DNA of 44,001 nt from an uncultured Lachnospiraceae bacterium (GCA_902761225.1 CACWJQ010000018.1:1-44001), one strand, 5' to 3'; counted from the first letter of the stretch, positions 1-9,021 are shown. Numbers and translations are program-made. The notes: generated by a model not told the origin, from the sequence alone.

Positions 1-1
1 G

Positions 2-1039
2 GCGGACAGCTACTATCCCGATCTCTATAAGCTTGGAGAAGAGATGGAAGAGTTCCGGGCTTTGAGCGGAAGCTGTCCGAAGATATTCAGTGATGAGAGA
101 ACAGGTGTAACTCTTATCGATGATATTCTCATCAACATGATACTTGAGCTTTCACGCGGAGGTGAAAGACACGGAAGCTGCGGGATGGGGATCAATGAAT
201 GTGACCTAAGAACCGCAGCAGGATTTAAGATTTCTGTAAGGGATATCCTGTATAAGGATGAGGATACCCTTTTAAAAGAAGCGCTGCGCCTTCGCAGGGA
301 GTATCAGAAGAGACGGCTTGAAGAAGCCGGGATCAGTGAAGGGTGCGGGAATATCCCGGAGACTGCAGAGCTGTATGAAATGCTGTCATCCGATAGTGTT
401 GTCATTAATTTCATCGATGGAATGAAGAGAAATGCCGAAAAGTACGTGAAGCTCTGTGAGGATACCAGCTTATTTTTAAAGGGCAGGGAACAGGTGATAT
501 TCGAAACCGGACAGGGGCTTTTGCTTGATTCGGAGAATACCGAATACGCTCCCCATGTTACGGCATCCAGGACCGGGCTATACAATCCCTGCAGGATCTT
601 AACTGAATACGGACTTGATCTGACGGAAGTGACTTATGTGACACGGGCATATGTTACGAGACACGGCGCAGGTCCGCTTCCTCATGAGTGTTCAATGGAT
701 GACCTTGGAATAAAAACCTTCGATGAGACCAATACCCATAATCCATGGCAGGGCAGTATAAGGTATGCAAGACACGGAAGCACTGATGAATTCCTGAGGC
801 CTGTCCGGGAGGATCTGAAGAATATCCCGGATCCGGGCAGTAAGCAAAAGGCAGCATTATCCCTTTTTGTCACTCATCTGAACGAAACTTCAGACAGAAT
901 ACTGATGAAGGATATGGAACCTGATATCAGGGATTTTATGATGCTCGATGATATAAACAGCCTGTTTGACAGGTTTTATCTGTCGAGGTCAAAAAGGGGA
1001 TGCGTCGATCAATGTTACCCGGATGGAAAAGTGACCTGA
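2..1039 (+). CDS. Adenylosuccinate-synthetase-like protein, 5'-truncated by the window edge
   Basis: The reading frame is open from base 2, so the true start lies upstream; about 345 codons are visible. A PurA-like core can be read: a GSCGMGINE loop where PurA has its GTTGRGIGPAYEDK loop, ETGQGLLLD followed by a VTASRT segment (PurA: EGAQGTLLD...VTSSN), and RHGAGPLPHE (PurA: RVGEGPFPTE). PurA joins IMP and aspartate using GTP in AMP synthesis. The loops differ from canonical PurA and the C-terminal part (HNPWQGSIRY...) resembles divergent PurA-like paralogs, so the substrate may not be IMP. The N-terminal GTP-binding part cannot be checked. Family is fairly sure, exact reaction is not. Confidence 0.72.
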   Translation, partial: ADSYYPDLYKLGEEMEEFRALSGSCPKIFSDERTGVTLIDDILINMILELSRGGERHGSCGMGINECDLRTAAGFKISVRDILYKDEDTLLKEALRLRREYQKRRLEEAGISEGCGNIPETAELYEMLSSDSVVINFIDGMKRNAEKYVKLCEDTSLFLKGREQVIFETGQGLLLDSENTEYAPHVTASRTGLYNPCRILTEYGLDLTEVTYVTRAYVTRHGAGPLPHECSMDDLGIKTFDETNTHNPWQGSIRYARHGSTDEFLRPVREDLKNIPDPGSKQKAALSLFVTHLNETSDRILMKDMEPDIRDFMMLDDINSLFDRFYLSRSKRGCVDQCYPDGKVT

Positions 1040-1101
1040 TATGCTGTGTTTTCCGTCAGTTAGAACAGAGGGGATATAACCTGATGCTTAGAGGAGGAGA
1101 T

Positions 1102-2208
1102 ATGAGAAGAATATCCTGCATTCTGATGGCAGCCATACTCATGCTTAACTTTACTGCCTGTGGCGCACATGAGACAAAGCTGTGTGCCGGCTACTGTACT
1201 TTTTATTCTGATGGCGGTTTGGAGCAGTATATAGAATACACATATGAATATGATAAGAACGGAAATCGTACGGAGGAATGTGAATACCATAACGGAAGCC
1301 TTTTTTTGACCAAAGAGATCACATATGACGGATCCGATAATTACACTGAAACCGAGTATGATCAGAGAGGTAATCTGAAATGCTGCAGAGAGTATGATGG
1401 AAACGGCGTTCTCAGGGCTCAGTCCGATTACGGATATGATGAAGAACTCGAAAGCTATTATGAATATAACAAAGACGGTCTAGTCATCTTTAAAGAGTCA
1501 TACAAGTGGGGCCATTACAGCATAGTGTATGAATATGACGGATCAGGAAATCTGGTGAAGGAAACCGAAACGGATGAAAACGAAGACGGATCTGCAGCAA
1601 CCTACGAGTCGGTATATGACACATATGGAAACAGGATCCAAAGGACGGTGACCTATGCGAATGGGGAAACTCTTATCGACTTTCATGCGGAGATAGAAGA
1701 AGATGGTAACAGACAGACCATATACCAGTACAGGGCTGATGGAGTGATCACATACATAGTGGATAAGGAATACGATGACGATGGCAATCTCCTGAAGGAA
1801 GTAACAACCATGAAGCCTGAAAATGAGATCCTTATCTCTTATGAGTATGAATACGACAGTGAAGGAAGAATGACACTTTGTATCCAGGAATCAATGGATA
1901 GAACAGAGACGAGATATACATATGCCGATGAAGGATATCTGAGTTCTGAAAGCATTACCACTTATCGCTGGATCTCTCACGAAGCGTTCGGTGATGGTTC
2001 CGATGCCGTCCTTTCGGAATGCATTACTGAAAAAAACTACGATCCGGACGGTAATCTGACAAGGATAAATTATCTTGTTGATGGTAAAATTGAAAGCTAT
2101 ACTGAGTATTATTATGAGAACGTTACCATAAAAAGCGGAACGGGCACCTCGTTTGACTTCAGAGAAGATGACCGTGAGCTTGATCCCAGAGGGAACATTG
2201 TATATTAA
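1102..2208 (+). CDS. YD-repeat (RHS-like) lipoprotein
   Basis: A 368-residue secreted protein of unknown function. The start at 1102 is chosen because a perfect GAGGAGGAG site sits just upstream, and because it gives a short lipoprotein signal peptide (MRRIS, a hydrophobic run, then FTAC with the lipid-modified Cys at residue 20). The rest is a string of YD-type repeats of the pattern YEYDxxGNxxxE, at least eight copies, as in RHS/YD proteins that build beta-strand shells. There is no RHS core motif and no toxin-like C-terminus, so it is probably a cell-surface beta-repeat protein rather than a polymorphic toxin. A longer in-frame start at 1000 would overlap the upstream gene and spoil the signal peptide. 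Confidence 0.8.
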   Translation: MRRISCILMAAILMLNFTACGAHETKLCAGYCTFYSDGGLEQYIEYTYEYDKNGNRTEECEYHNGSLFLTKEITYDGSDNYTETEYDQRGNLKCCREYDGNGVLRAQSDYGYDEELESYYEYNKDGLVIFKESYKWGHYSIVYEYDGSGNLVKETETDENEDGSAATYESVYDTYGNRIQRTVTYANGETLIDFHAEIEEDGNRQTIYQYRADGVITYIVDKEYDDDGNLLKEVTTMKPENEILISYEYEYDSEGRMTLCIQESMDRTETRYTYADEGYLSSESITTYRWISHEAFGDGSDAVLSECITEKNYDPDGNLTRINYLVDGKIESYTEYYYENVTIKSGTGTSFDFREDDRELDPRGNIVY

Positions 2209-2236
2209 ATCATGATCATTTTCGGAGGATGTATAT

Positions 2237-3778
2237 ATGGCAAAGAGGCCCAAATGGCTTGATACCGCAGTTTTCTATGAGATATACCCGCAGTCATTTA
2301 AGGATACTGATGGGGACGGTATCGGGAATATTGATGGTATTACGGAAAAGCTGTCATATATAAAGGAGCTGGGATGCAGCGCCATATGGATCAATCCCTG
2401 CTTTGATTCCCCGTTCGGCGATGCGGGATATGATGTGGCAGATTACTGCAAGGTTGCACCAAGGTACGGGACCAACGATGATCTTGTCAGGCTTTTTGAA
2501 AAGGCTCATGAGCTGGGGATGCATGTGATACTGGACCTGGTGCCCGGGCATACATCCTGGAAGCATCCATGGTTTCTTGAGAGCATGAAGGCTGAGAAAA
2601 ATGAATTCACAGACAGATATATCTGGACTGACAGTATCTGGGAGGAACCGGCAGGCTATGGTTCACTCAGAGGGATCTCGGATCGTGACGGAAGCTGCGT
2701 GGTGAACTTTTTTACCCATCAGCCTGCGCTGAATTACGGATTCTATAAGCCTGACCGTCCATGGCAGCAGCCCATGGATTCTGAAGGTGCATTATCCACG
2801 AGAGAGGCTGTGAAGGATGTTATGAGATTCTGGCTTTCAAAGGGCTGTGACGGATTCAGGGTTGATATGGCAGGGTCTCTCGTTAAAAACGATGAGGATG
2901 GAAAGGGAACCATCGCCCTCTGGCAGGATATGAGGGAGTTTCTTGACAGGGAATATCCCGAAGCGGCCATGGTTTCTGAGTGGGGGGAGCCTGACAAGAG
3001 TCTTCAGGGAGGATTTCACATGGACTTCCTTCTTCACTTCGGACCTTCTCATTACAACGATCTGTTCAGATGTGAAGCTCCTTTCTTTGAGGGAAGAGGT
3101 GATGCTTCCGAATTCGTGGCAAAGTATATGGAGAATTACGAAAAGAGCGAGAGGAAGGGGCTGATATGCATCCCCTCAGGCAATCATGATATGGACAGGC
3201 TTGCAAGACATATCAGTGAGAAGAACAGAAGACTTGCTTTTGCATTTCTTCTTTCAATGCCCGGAGCACCATATATCTACTACGGTGATGAGATCGGAAT
3301 GAACTATGTAGAGGGGCTGACATCCGTTGAAGGCGGGTACGGAAGGACCGGATCCAGATCTCCCATGCAGTGGGATGATTCCGGAAATGCAGGGTTCTCA
3401 ACAGCGCCTTCGGATAAACTGTATATTCCACAGGATCCGGATGAAAACCGTCCCACGGCCAAAAAGCAGATTGAGGATGAAGATTCTCTGTACCATGAAG
3501 TGCAGAAACTGATAGGTATAAGAAACAGCGAAAAAGCACTGGGGAATCTCGGAGAGATAGAATTTATCTGCAACGGAGAAAAAGGAAAGCCCCTTGCGTA
3601 TATCAGAAGTATGGGAGAAGAGAAGATCCTTGTGGTCATCAATCCCACAGGATCTGAATGCGAGATCAGTGTTGAAGGTGATCCGGGTGAGGTTATCTAC
3701 AGTTACGGCGAAGGAATCAAAACAGCCGGAAATATCTGTAAGATATCTCCGGCCTCAGCAGCTTTCGTAAGAATATGA
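2237..3778 (+). CDS. GH13 family alpha-glucosidase / alpha-amylase-type glycosidase
   Basis: A 513-residue cytoplasmic (no signal peptide) GH13 enzyme expected to cleave alpha-glucosidic bonds in oligosaccharides. The barrel begins at FYEIYPQSF, followed by an Asp-rich calcium loop DTDGDGIG as in oligo-1,6-glucosidases. Catalytic residues are visible: nucleophile D210 in GFRVDMA, acid/base E248 in VSEWGEP, and D318 in SGNHDMD. Region I reads DLVPGHTS, with Gly in place of the usual Asn before the His. The C-terminal beta domain (about 425-513) is short. A GGAGG site precedes ATG 2237. Exact linkage specificity cannot be read from the sequence. Confidence 0.9.
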   Translation: MAKRPKWLDTAVFYEIYPQSFKDTDGDGIGNIDGITEKLSYIKELGCSAIWINPCFDSPFGDAGYDVADYCKVAPRYGTNDDLVRLFEKAHELGMHVILDLVPGHTSWKHPWFLESMKAEKNEFTDRYIWTDSIWEEPAGYGSLRGISDRDGSCVVNFFTHQPALNYGFYKPDRPWQQPMDSEGALSTREAVKDVMRFWLSKGCDGFRVDMAGSLVKNDEDGKGTIALWQDMREFLDREYPEAAMVSEWGEPDKSLQGGFHMDFLLHFGPSHYNDLFRCEAPFFEGRGDASEFVAKYMENYEKSERKGLICIPSGNHDMDRLARHISEKNRRLAFAFLLSMPGAPYIYYGDEIGMNYVEGLTSVEGGYGRTGSRSPMQWDDSGNAGFSTAPSDKLYIPQDPDENRPTAKKQIEDEDSLYHEVQKLIGIRNSEKALGNLGEIEFICNGEKGKPLAYIRSMGEEKILVVINPTGSECEISVEGDPGEVIYSYGEGIKTAGNICKISPASAAFVRI

Positions 3779-3782
3779 TCTT

Positions 3783-5132
3783 TTATAAATGAAGTATCAT
3801 TGTTGCAATCCTGAAGTATGCCAGCAGTGAGAGAGCATCCACTATGGTGGTGATGAAGGGGCTTGCCATTACTGCGGGGTCGAAACCGAGACGCTTTGCT
3901 CCGACGGGAAGCATACATCCGATAAGCATTGCCATGAGTACTGCGCTTATCAGGGTCAGGCATATGGTAAGAGCTACAGGGATCGCAAGACGGTCGAACA
4001 CCAGAAGCTTTACAAAGTTGGCGGCTGCAAGTGTAAGGCCGCAGAAAACGGCAACCCTTACTTCCTTCCAGATGACTCCCGGAACATCAGAATATTCTAT
4101 CTCACCCAGTGAAAGACCACGGATCACGGTAACGGATGCCTGTCCTCCCGCATTTCCGCCTGTGTCCATCAGCATGGGAATATAGGCTACAAGTACGGCA
4201 CAGACGCTCAGTGCATCCTCGAAGGATTTGATTATGGCTCCTGTGAATGTGGCGCTTACCATCAGAAGGAGCAGCCAGGGGATCCTTTTCTTATATGTCT
4301 CGAGGACGCCGGTCTTCATATAGGCTTTATCGGATGGCACGATAGCTGCCATCTTTTCCATGTCCTCGGTTGCCTCTTCTTCCATGATATCCACGATATC
4401 GTCGACGGTTATGATTCCCACAAGTCTGTTCTCGTTGTCTACAACAGGCATGGTGGTGAAGTCGTATTTCTTGAACTGTGCGGCAACTTCCTCCTGGTCC
4501 ATAAGAGTGTTGAGTGCTACAACGTTCTCATGCATTATATCTCCGATGATCTCATCATCGTCCGAAAGGAGGAGATATCTGAGAGCTACGGTTCCGAGAA
4601 GATGTCTTCCGCTGTCTAATACGTAACATACATTGATGGTCTCTGAATCCACGCCGACTCTTCGGATCCTGTCTATTGCCTCTTTGACCGTGGAGCTTTC
4701 CTTAAGGTCCACATACTCGACAGTCATTATGCTTCCGGCACTGTCTTCGGGATAGCGGAGCAGGTTGTTGATCTCACGCCTTGTATCGGCATTGGCGTTG
4801 GAAAGTATCCTCTTTACGATATTGGCAGGCATCTCCTCCATGAGGTCAGCTGCATCATCGGCCATCAGGTTATCGATGATCCCTGCAGCTTCCTTATCAG
4901 ACATAGCTCCGATTATACGCTGCTGGAGGTCTACATCAAGGTATGAGAATACATCCGCAGCCTGATCCTTGGTCAGTATGCGGAAAAGCTTGAGCATATG
5001 CTCTTCGCTGAGTTCCTCCATCCATGCAGCGATATCTGCATCGTTATGTTCGGACAGACTCTCCCGGAGTTTTGTATACTCCTTGTTCTCAAGCAGAGTA
5101 AGAAGCTCGTCAAATACGTTCGTTTCTTCCAT
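3783..5132 (-). CDS. mgtE: Magnesium transporter MgtE
   Basis: A 449-residue Mg2+ channel/transporter of the inner membrane. In order: an MgtE N domain of helical repeats (about 1-130), two CBS domains (about 135-255) that sense cytoplasmic Mg2+, a plug helix, and five membrane segments (about 280-449). The pore signatures GGNAGGQASVTVIRGL and PFITTIVDALSLLAYF are present, the latter carrying the conserved Asp. Start 5132 is chosen over the ATG at 5162 because GGGAGGG lies 6-8 bases upstream and the length then matches the family. It is transcribed alone, divergent from the MATE gene, behind a leader of about 187 nt that can mask the ribosome site. Confidence 0.95.
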   Translation of the reverse strand: MEETNVFDELLTLLENKEYTKLRESLSEHNDADIAAWMEELSEEHMLKLFRILTKDQAADVFSYLDVDLQQRIIGAMSDKEAAGIIDNLMADDAADLMEEMPANIVKRILSNANADTRREINNLLRYPEDSAGSIMTVEYVDLKESSTVKEAIDRIRRVGVDSETINVCYVLDSGRHLLGTVALRYLLLSDDDEIIGDIMHENVVALNTLMDQEEVAAQFKKYDFTTMPVVDNENRLVGIITVDDIVDIMEEEATEDMEKMAAIVPSDKAYMKTGVLETYKKRIPWLLLLMVSATFTGAIIKSFEDALSVCAVLVAYIPMLMDTGGNAGGQASVTVIRGLSLGEIEYSDVPGVIWKEVRVAVFCGLTLAAANFVKLLVFDRLAIPVALTICLTLISAVLMAMLIGCMLPVGAKRLGFDPAVMASPFITTIVDALSLLAYFRIATMILHL

Positions 5133-5320
5133 TTTAAGCCCTCCCATGAGATGGCAAAACATGCCTCACGGGAGAAAAGCCTTGTTTAATGGGGATTTCG
5201 GGCGGTGAGGTGAGAATATGCCATCATAGAATAATATGTACTTCGGGGAACAGAGTCTGTACTTCGACTGTCGCCTGACATATGATCACCTGCCCTTCTT
5301 AAGAGTATTGGTAAATTCCA
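5133..5320 (-). promoter_or_regulatory. mgtE leader with Shine-Dalgarno-masking hairpin
   Basis: From the promoter's expected start near 5319 to the mgtE start is about 187 nt. Just before the gene, CUCCCGUGAG (5174-5165) pairs fully, with one G-U, with CUCAUGGGAG (5150-5141), extended inward by GCA/UGC; this stem captures the GGGAG part of the ribosome site (5145-5139). Upstream, CCUCAC (5210-5205) can instead pair with GUGAGG (5169-5164), which would open the masking stem. This is the layout of a translational switch. I do not recognise the M-box consensus. Confidence 0.5.
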
Positions 5321-5325
5321 AAATC

Positions 5326-5354
5326 ATTCTATTTTCATGGATATTCAAAGTCAA
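5326..5354 (-). promoter_or_regulatory. Sigma-A promoter of mgtE
   Basis: On the minus strand: -35 TTGACT (5354-5349), exactly 17 bp, -10 TAGAAT (5331-5326). It is the only good match upstream of mgtE and implies the long leader described separately. Confidence 0.7.
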
Positions 5355-5375
5355 GGTTTTTTTGCCTTCCTGTGA

Positions 5376-5384
5376 TGATATAAT
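5376..5384 (+). promoter_or_regulatory. Extended -10 promoter of the MATE gene
   Basis: TGATATAAT (TG at 5376, TATAAT 5379-5384) lies about 40 bases before the MATE start codon. No good -35 is seen at 16-18 bp, so it probably works as an extended -10 promoter. It lies upstream of, and back to back with, the mgtE promoter. Confidence 0.6.
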
Positions 5385-5423
5385 GGGGATGTTGCAATAT
5401 CTCAGAAAAGGATTTTGATCTGC

Positions 5424-6791
5424 ATGAACAGATTTTTAAAAGCAAGACCGGGATTCTACAGGGAGCTTTTCGTCCTTGTGATCCCTATAGTTATACAGAA
5501 CGTGATAGCATCGGCTATCAGCTTTGCCGACACACTCATGCTCGGCAATGTGGACCAGACCTCTCTCTCTGCATCGGGCCTTGCGGGTCAGCTGATGTTT
5601 CTGATAAATGTCATGTTTTTCGGACTGAACTCAGCCATTACGATACTTGCCTCACAGTACTGGGGTAAAAAGGACATGAATGTCATATCCAAGATCCTGG
5701 GAATGGGACTGATCATAGCCATGGTTGTGACGGTTTCGTTTTCGGCATGTGCTTTCTTTATTCCAAAGCGTGTGATGTGGATCTGGACCAATGATCCCAA
5801 ACTCATCGAAGCAGGCGCTGTGTACCTCAGATACGTGGCTCCATCCTACATATTCCTGGGGATCTTCCAGCCGTATATGAGTATCCTGAAGAGCTGTGAG
5901 AGGGTGGTGTTCTCAACTGTTACATCTACCTTCGCGCTGGTCGTAAATGTTGTATTCAATTATCTGCTGATCTTCGGAGTTGGACCTTTTCCGGAGATGG
6001 GGATCGCAGGTGCCGCTCTTGCAACTTCATTTTCCTGCGGTTCAGGAGCTCTTATCAGTATCATCGATTTTATGACACAGAAAAGGATGCCCAGAAGCCT
6101 GAAGATAATGTTCAGGATCCCTCTGGCACTGGTGGGAGATTTCTTCAGATATTCGCTTCCTGCATTTATAAATGATGTCATGTGGGGACTTGCATTTACA
6201 GTCAACTCTATCATCATGGGACATCTTGGAAGCGACATAGTTGCAGCCAATGCCGTGGTGTCTTCAGTGAGAGATCTGATCACCGTTGTGGGATTCGGAA
6301 TCTCTGCAGCTGCATCGATCATGCTTGGTAAGGAGATCGGTGAGAACAGACTGGATGAAGCAAAAAAGGATGCATCCTCAGTTCTGAGAGTCACCATCTT
6401 TTCCGGTTTGATATCCGGACTGGTGCTGTTTGCCATAAGTCCCTTTATTCCGAATACGGTTGACATCACCGCAGTTGCAGCCGGGTATCTTCGGATAATG
6501 CTGTATATCAATATCGCATATCAGATGGGACAGATCATCAATACAGTGCTCATTGCTTCAATCTTCAGGTGCGGCGGCAATTCAACCTTCGGAATGTTTC
6601 TGGATATAATATGTATGTGGTGCTTTGCTGTACCTTTGGGACTTATCAGTGCATTTGTGCTGAAGCTTCCGCCACTTATAGTGTATGTTCTGATGTGTAC
6701 GGATGAATTCGCCAAGATGCCCTTTGCGATACACCATTACCTTAAGGGCGGCTGGGTCAGAAACATAACAAGGAATAATGTTGGGACTTAA
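5424..6791 (+). CDS. MATE family efflux transporter
   Basis: A 455-residue multidrug/toxin exporter of the inner membrane, driven by H+ or Na+. It has twelve hydrophobic segments in two similar halves; the family signature near the N-terminus is seen in RELFVLVIPIVIQNVI and in ISFADTLMLGN, with QYWGKKD after TM2. The start at ATG 5424 is preferred to the in-frame TTG 5415, because AAAGGA (5407-5412) is 11 bases from the ATG but only 2 from the TTG. It is monocistronic, with its own extended -10 promoter. The substrate cannot be inferred. Confidence 0.9.
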   Translation: MNRFLKARPGFYRELFVLVIPIVIQNVIASAISFADTLMLGNVDQTSLSASGLAGQLMFLINVMFFGLNSAITILASQYWGKKDMNVISKILGMGLIIAMVVTVSFSACAFFIPKRVMWIWTNDPKLIEAGAVYLRYVAPSYIFLGIFQPYMSILKSCERVVFSTVTSTFALVVNVVFNYLLIFGVGPFPEMGIAGAALATSFSCGSGALISIIDFMTQKRMPRSLKIMFRIPLALVGDFFRYSLPAFINDVMWGLAFTVNSIIMGHLGSDIVAANAVVSSVRDLITVVGFGISAAASIMLGKEIGENRLDEAKKDASSVLRVTIFSGLISGLVLFAISPFIPNTVDITAVAAGYLRIMLYINIAYQMGQIINTVLIASIFRCGGNSTFGMFLDIICMWCFAVPLGLISAFVLKLPPLIVYVLMCTDEFAKMPFAIHHYLKGGWVRNITRNNVGT

Positions 6792-6866
6792 CGCCTGATT
6801 GCAGGAGTTTACTGTCAGGAGACCGGCAGGTGATGCAGGTTTCAACTGTCTGTATAGGAGGTGCTT

Positions 6867-7778
6867 ATGGGGAAACTTAAGAAGTTAAAAGGCGGTATGG
6901 ATCTGTATGTTACGGAAGATGAGAAGCTTCTGGTGAATTCGAATTCCAGGAACGGTGTGTACGTCTACGATACGGATACCATGAAGCAGGTATTCCAGAC
7001 AAAGACGGTCAGCTACGTGGCACAGAAGGCAATCTCTCCGGACAAAAAGCTTCTTGCAGCCAAGAATACGAGCGGGCAGATGGCGCTTATATCCATGAAA
7101 ACAGGCGAGGAGATCTGCAGATGTGACATGGCAAAGAGTGAAGGATATAAGTTCACCTTTACCCCGGACAGCAAAGCTGTTCTGGATTTTGACTGGGACG
7201 GACGCACGATGCTCCTGAATGCAAAAGGTGCTTTTAAGATCCTTGACGGACCTGAGCCCGGCGAAAAAAATGATAAGGTGTATCTTCACTATGACAGCTT
7301 TTCCGGGCAGATATATAAGCTGGCTCGGGAAAATGGCAGTGAGAAGGGGCGTTTTGCCTATGCCTATGCAGCAGAGGTCTCAAAGAAACCGGAGTACAGG
7401 CAGATACATAAGTTCATGGATATGATGCCGGATCACATTATGGGCATATCCTTCTGCAAAGATCACATATATTATCTTGATAAAAACGGTACCGGAATCG
7501 TGGAGACTGATAAGTCTTTTGAGAAGACACGGTTGATACCGGTTCCCAAAAAACTGTTTCAATCCGGTGACAGGATCTGCCACGTGTACGTATCACCCTG
7601 TGAGAAATATGTATTTTTCTATCTCGGTTTCAGCCTGGGGGTTATGTATGATCTGACGAACATGGAACCGGTCATGGTATTTACAGAGGATGTTATATCC
7701 GACTTTACCATGCTGCATGAAGATAAGACTGTCGTGATCGCCACATGGGACGGAACTTACGTGGGGGATATCACATAA
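6867..7778 (+). CDS. Cytoplasmic beta-propeller-like protein, function unknown
   Basis: A 303-residue protein with no signal peptide or membrane segment. It reads as repeating four-strand blades with WD40-like phrases (YVYDTDTMKQVFQ, AISPDKKLLAAKNTSGQMALISMKTGEEICRCD, VYVSPCEKYVFFYLGFSLGVMYDL, VVIATWDGTYVGDI), so a single propeller acting as a binding platform is likely. The start at ATG 6867 has AGGAGG five bases upstream; a GTG at 6861 overlaps that site. No enzyme motif is visible and neighbours do not suggest a partner. Confidence 0.65.
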   Translation: MGKLKKLKGGMDLYVTEDEKLLVNSNSRNGVYVYDTDTMKQVFQTKTVSYVAQKAISPDKKLLAAKNTSGQMALISMKTGEEICRCDMAKSEGYKFTFTPDSKAVLDFDWDGRTMLLNAKGAFKILDGPEPGEKNDKVYLHYDSFSGQIYKLARENGSEKGRFAYAYAAEVSKKPEYRQIHKFMDMMPDHIMGISFCKDHIYYLDKNGTGIVETDKSFEKTRLIPVPKKLFQSGDRICHVYVSPCEKYVFFYLGFSLGVMYDLTNMEPVMVFTEDVISDFTMLHEDKTVVIATWDGTYVGDIT

Positions 7779-7884
7779 AGTAAGCAAAGTCAGTGCAGTG
7801 ATCGCTATAACAGGAAGCAGAGCATGCTGCAGAATGTGATGAATGCAGGGAGCGGATGATCGTTATAAATGGAGGTAAGAATCG

Positions 7885-8946
7885 GTGAAATTTAAGGATA
7901 TTACCGGTATCACTTTACTCAGCCGCAAGGAGTATGACGGATGCAGTGAATTCATTCCGGACATGGACGGATGGTGGTGGCTTCGTGATCACAACAGTAA
8001 GCTGACCGGTTTTGTAAATATCATTGACTGGAATAAACCTGATGCTCACGGAAGTGCCCAGACTATGGGAGGCGGCCTGGTTCGTCCCGTGCTGCTGGTA
8101 TCTCCGGAATCCTGTACTTTAACATGCGGCGAGAAGAGGAAAGCCTTCGGATACAACTGGACAGTGATCTCGGATCATATGCTCCTTTGCGACGAGGAGA
8201 TCGATCAGAGACCGTTCAACGATCCTGATAATAAAAAGGATATTCCCGATTATGATACTTCAGATATAAAAGCTTTTCTGGATGACTGGTTTGCGGTGAG
8301 GATCGAATCTGTGGCCGATCCGGAGGCGGAGCTGAAGATTGTGAAGGAAGATCCGGCGACCCTAAAGCCTGAACCGGATCCTGCACAGCTCTTCCCTTAC
8401 GGCACGGATATAGAATGCTATAAGGACAGGGCCTTGGAGAAAATGAAATTCACCTATCCCTGGGCTTCGAAGGAACTGTTTGAAAAAAAATATACCTTTG
8501 CCATCGAGGAAGAAAGCGGAAAGAGAGTATTTGCACAGTATTATAAATACAGCGACGGATCATCGGTCAGATATGTCATAGATAAGTACGGAGATGATAT
8601 CGTAGATCATATAGTAAGTGAATGGGAGTTTTCGGCCGAATCCGTAAATCCGGTAATAGAGGTCTATGCGCTGACCGGTACCCACGGAACGATCATCTCC
8701 GGCTGGCATCTTGAACGCTTTGTATTCAGAAAGCATGAGCTTGGCGGATATTCGTCAAGTATAACTGCGGGAGACCGCAGCGCAGGAGGGACCAGGGTTT
8801 TCTTCATTCCTCCCTCGTTCCTTGAAGGGACCTTTGAGGAATTTGTCAGTAAGTACAATGAAATGGTGCCGGGAGTCTTCGGCCTTGAGGAAAGGTACTA
8901 CGAAGATGACCCTGAGGGCTTTAAGAGATTCCTTGGATTTATGTGA
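7885..8946 (+). CDS. DUF6273-like domain protein, function unknown
   Basis: A 353-residue protein beginning at GTG 7885, nine bases after GGAGG. The N-terminal 100 residues carry features of DUF6273-type domains: DGWWWLRD, then a Gly-rich stretch, VRPVLLVSPES and YNWTVISDHMLLCDEEI. The remainder (about 130-353) is acidic and mixed alpha/beta, without motifs I recognise. No signal peptide is seen although many DUF6273 relatives are exported. Stands alone with about 100 bases of non-coding DNA before it. Confidence 0.6.
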   Translation: MKFKDITGITLLSRKEYDGCSEFIPDMDGWWWLRDHNSKLTGFVNIIDWNKPDAHGSAQTMGGGLVRPVLLVSPESCTLTCGEKRKAFGYNWTVISDHMLLCDEEIDQRPFNDPDNKKDIPDYDTSDIKAFLDDWFAVRIESVADPEAELKIVKEDPATLKPEPDPAQLFPYGTDIECYKDRALEKMKFTYPWASKELFEKKYTFAIEEESGKRVFAQYYKYSDGSSVRYVIDKYGDDIVDHIVSEWEFSAESVNPVIEVYALTGTHGTIISGWHLERFVFRKHELGGYSSSITAGDRSAGGTRVFFIPPSFLEGTFEEFVSKYNEMVPGVFGLEERYYEDDPEGFKRFLGFM

Positions 8947-9021
8947 TGATCATAAATTCACGAACCGTAGCTTTACCAAATGAGAGCAGGATGAGCGGTC
9001 TTTTGATCGCAGATGTAAAGA

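Noticed and set aside
1000-1101. Longer N-terminus for the YD-repeat lipoprotein
   Set aside because: It would overlap the upstream gene and bury the signal peptide, while ATG 1102 has a perfect ribosome site.
2311-2320. GGGGACGGT, similar to the core of the REP-like palindrome
   Set aside because: It lies inside the GH13 gene and encodes the calcium loop DGDGIG; no inverted repeat around it. The same holds for GGGGACGG near 9196 in nnrE.
5960-6511. 183-codon minus-strand open frame inside the MATE gene
   Set aside because: Opposite-strand shadow of a clear MATE transporter; no ribosome site.
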